Assembly: GCF_026163685.1 (NCBI RefSeq)
Contig: NZ_JAOXSR010000002.1
Location: 330,599-394,598 of the forward strand
DNA: 64,000 nucleotides
Source of the DNA: Oerskovia flava
GTDB lineage: Bacteria; Actinomycetota; Actinomycetes; Actinomycetales; Cellulomonadaceae
Direction of reading: 5' to 3'
Shown here: positions 63,704 to 64,000 of the stretch, piece by piece
How positions within the stretch are numbered: the stretch's first letter is position 1
Layout: the number at the start of each line of letters is the position of its first letter
The notes under the pieces: model-generated
Databases searched by the model: none
What the model was told of the DNA's origin: nothing
What the model saw: only the letters and a program-made list of their open reading frames with translations
Translations under genes and position numbers: made by a program

Positions 63704-63736
63704 CCGGTGCGCTCGGCGGGACGCCGAGCGCACCGG
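63704..63736. terminator. Bidirectional-type hairpin
   Basis: CCGGTGCGCTCGGCG (63704-63718) pairs with CGCCGAGCGCACCGG (63722-63736), a perfect 15-bp stem with a 3-base loop, between convergent gene ends. Confidence 0.75.
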
Positions 63737-63739
63737 GGA

Positions 63740-64000
63740 TCAGTCCTCGCGGACCGTGTGCCCCGCGCGCACGATCGTCGCGCGCGCGAGCTGGTCCATC
63801 GAGTCCAGGAACTGCGGCTCGGCGAGCAGCCCGTGGTCGACGGCGACGACCGAGAGCTCGGTGCAGCCGAGGATCACCACCTGCGCGCCCCGGTCGAGCA
63901 GCCGGCCCGCGACCGCGCGGAACGTCGCGATGTCGACCGGGCGCCCGGCCTTCACCTCGTCGTAGATGATCCGCGACACGAGCGCCTGGTCCGCGTCGTC
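63740..64000 (-). CDS. Aspartate/glutamate racemase family protein (partial, runs off the window)
   Basis: The last 86 codons of a racemase: QALVSRIIYDEVKAGRPVDI, AGRLLDRGAQVVILGCTELS (with the conserved C-terminal-half catalytic Cys) and FLDSMDQLARATIVRAGHTV. The N-terminal half lies beyond the window end. It probably racemises an acidic amino acid. Confidence 0.88.
   Translation of the reverse strand, partial: DDADQALVSRIIYDEVKAGRPVDIATFRAVAGRLLDRGAQVVILGCTELSVVAVDHGLLAEPQFLDSMDQLARATIVRAGHTVRED

Overview
The window is a stretch of very GC-rich chromosome from an actinobacterium. A phosphatidylinositol-mannoside lipid cluster (thrS, a HIT-family gene, pgsA, an acyltransferase, pimA), the ruvCAB-yajC-secDF-apt-relA order, a pdxS/pdxT pair, ectABC and glgX-treY-treZ all fit Actinomycetota. 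The overall flavour suggests a Micrococcales genus of the Cellulomonas/Cellulosimicrobium type; that genus-level placement is inference only. Many gene starts overlap the preceding stop by 1, 4 or 8 bases. Several genes carry a TAnnnT box 6-8 bases before the start codon, the signature of leaderless transcripts.

Layout. 0-4.5 kb is a mobile-element remnant on the minus strand. It holds a DUF433/PIN toxin-antitoxin pair, a replication-initiator-like winged-helix protein, a tyrosine recombinase with a duplicated core-binding domain, and an unknown protein; the last three are translationally coupled. 4.7-15.8 kb is core chromosome: ATP-dependent DNA ligase, RelA, Apt, SecF, SecD, YajC, RuvB, RuvA, RuvC and a YebC-type regulator. 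15.8-18.7 kb holds pyridoxal phosphate synthase (pdxT, pdxS) with a Nudix hydrolase and a proline-rich membrane protein. 18.8-25.0 kb is the PI/PIM lipid operon with thrS. 25.0-31.4 kb holds a P-type cation ATPase, an unknown protein, the RNA ligase RtcB and a DUF3626 protein.

31.75-45.1 kb looks like a decayed genomic island. Its two ends share a direct repeat of about 50 bp covering the 3' part of a tRNA-Val gene and its downstream flank. Inside are gene fragments (an isochorismatase-like remnant, a DUF1963-like remnant, an IS5-type element reduced to 265 bp, a 132-bp tandem duplication), a divergent HxlR/oxidoreductase pair, and one intact-looking catabolic operon. That operon encodes a DUF624 membrane protein, a LacI regulator, an ABC sugar-binding lipoprotein, two permeases, a GH172 (DUF2961) enzyme and a GH32 beta-fructosidase. 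The GH172 plus GH32 pairing points to uptake and breakdown of fructan-derived disaccharides such as inulobiose or difructose anhydride. No ATPase gene is present, so a shared MsiK-like ATPase encoded elsewhere is expected.

45.1-64.0 kb returns to core-like genes: tRNA-Val, ectABC for ectoine, pabC/pabB-type folate genes, a tRNA-Gly/Cys/Val cluster, and a MerR regulator divergent from a SnoaL-like gene and an alpha/beta hydrolase. It continues with small conserved genes, glgX-treY-treZ (trehalose from glycogen-type glucans), a PPK2 kinase, a ZapE-like ATPase, a RibD-C reductase and a partial aspartate/glutamate racemase. Ectoine and trehalose synthesis within 15 kb of each other suggests an osmotolerant, soil- or plant-associated life style.
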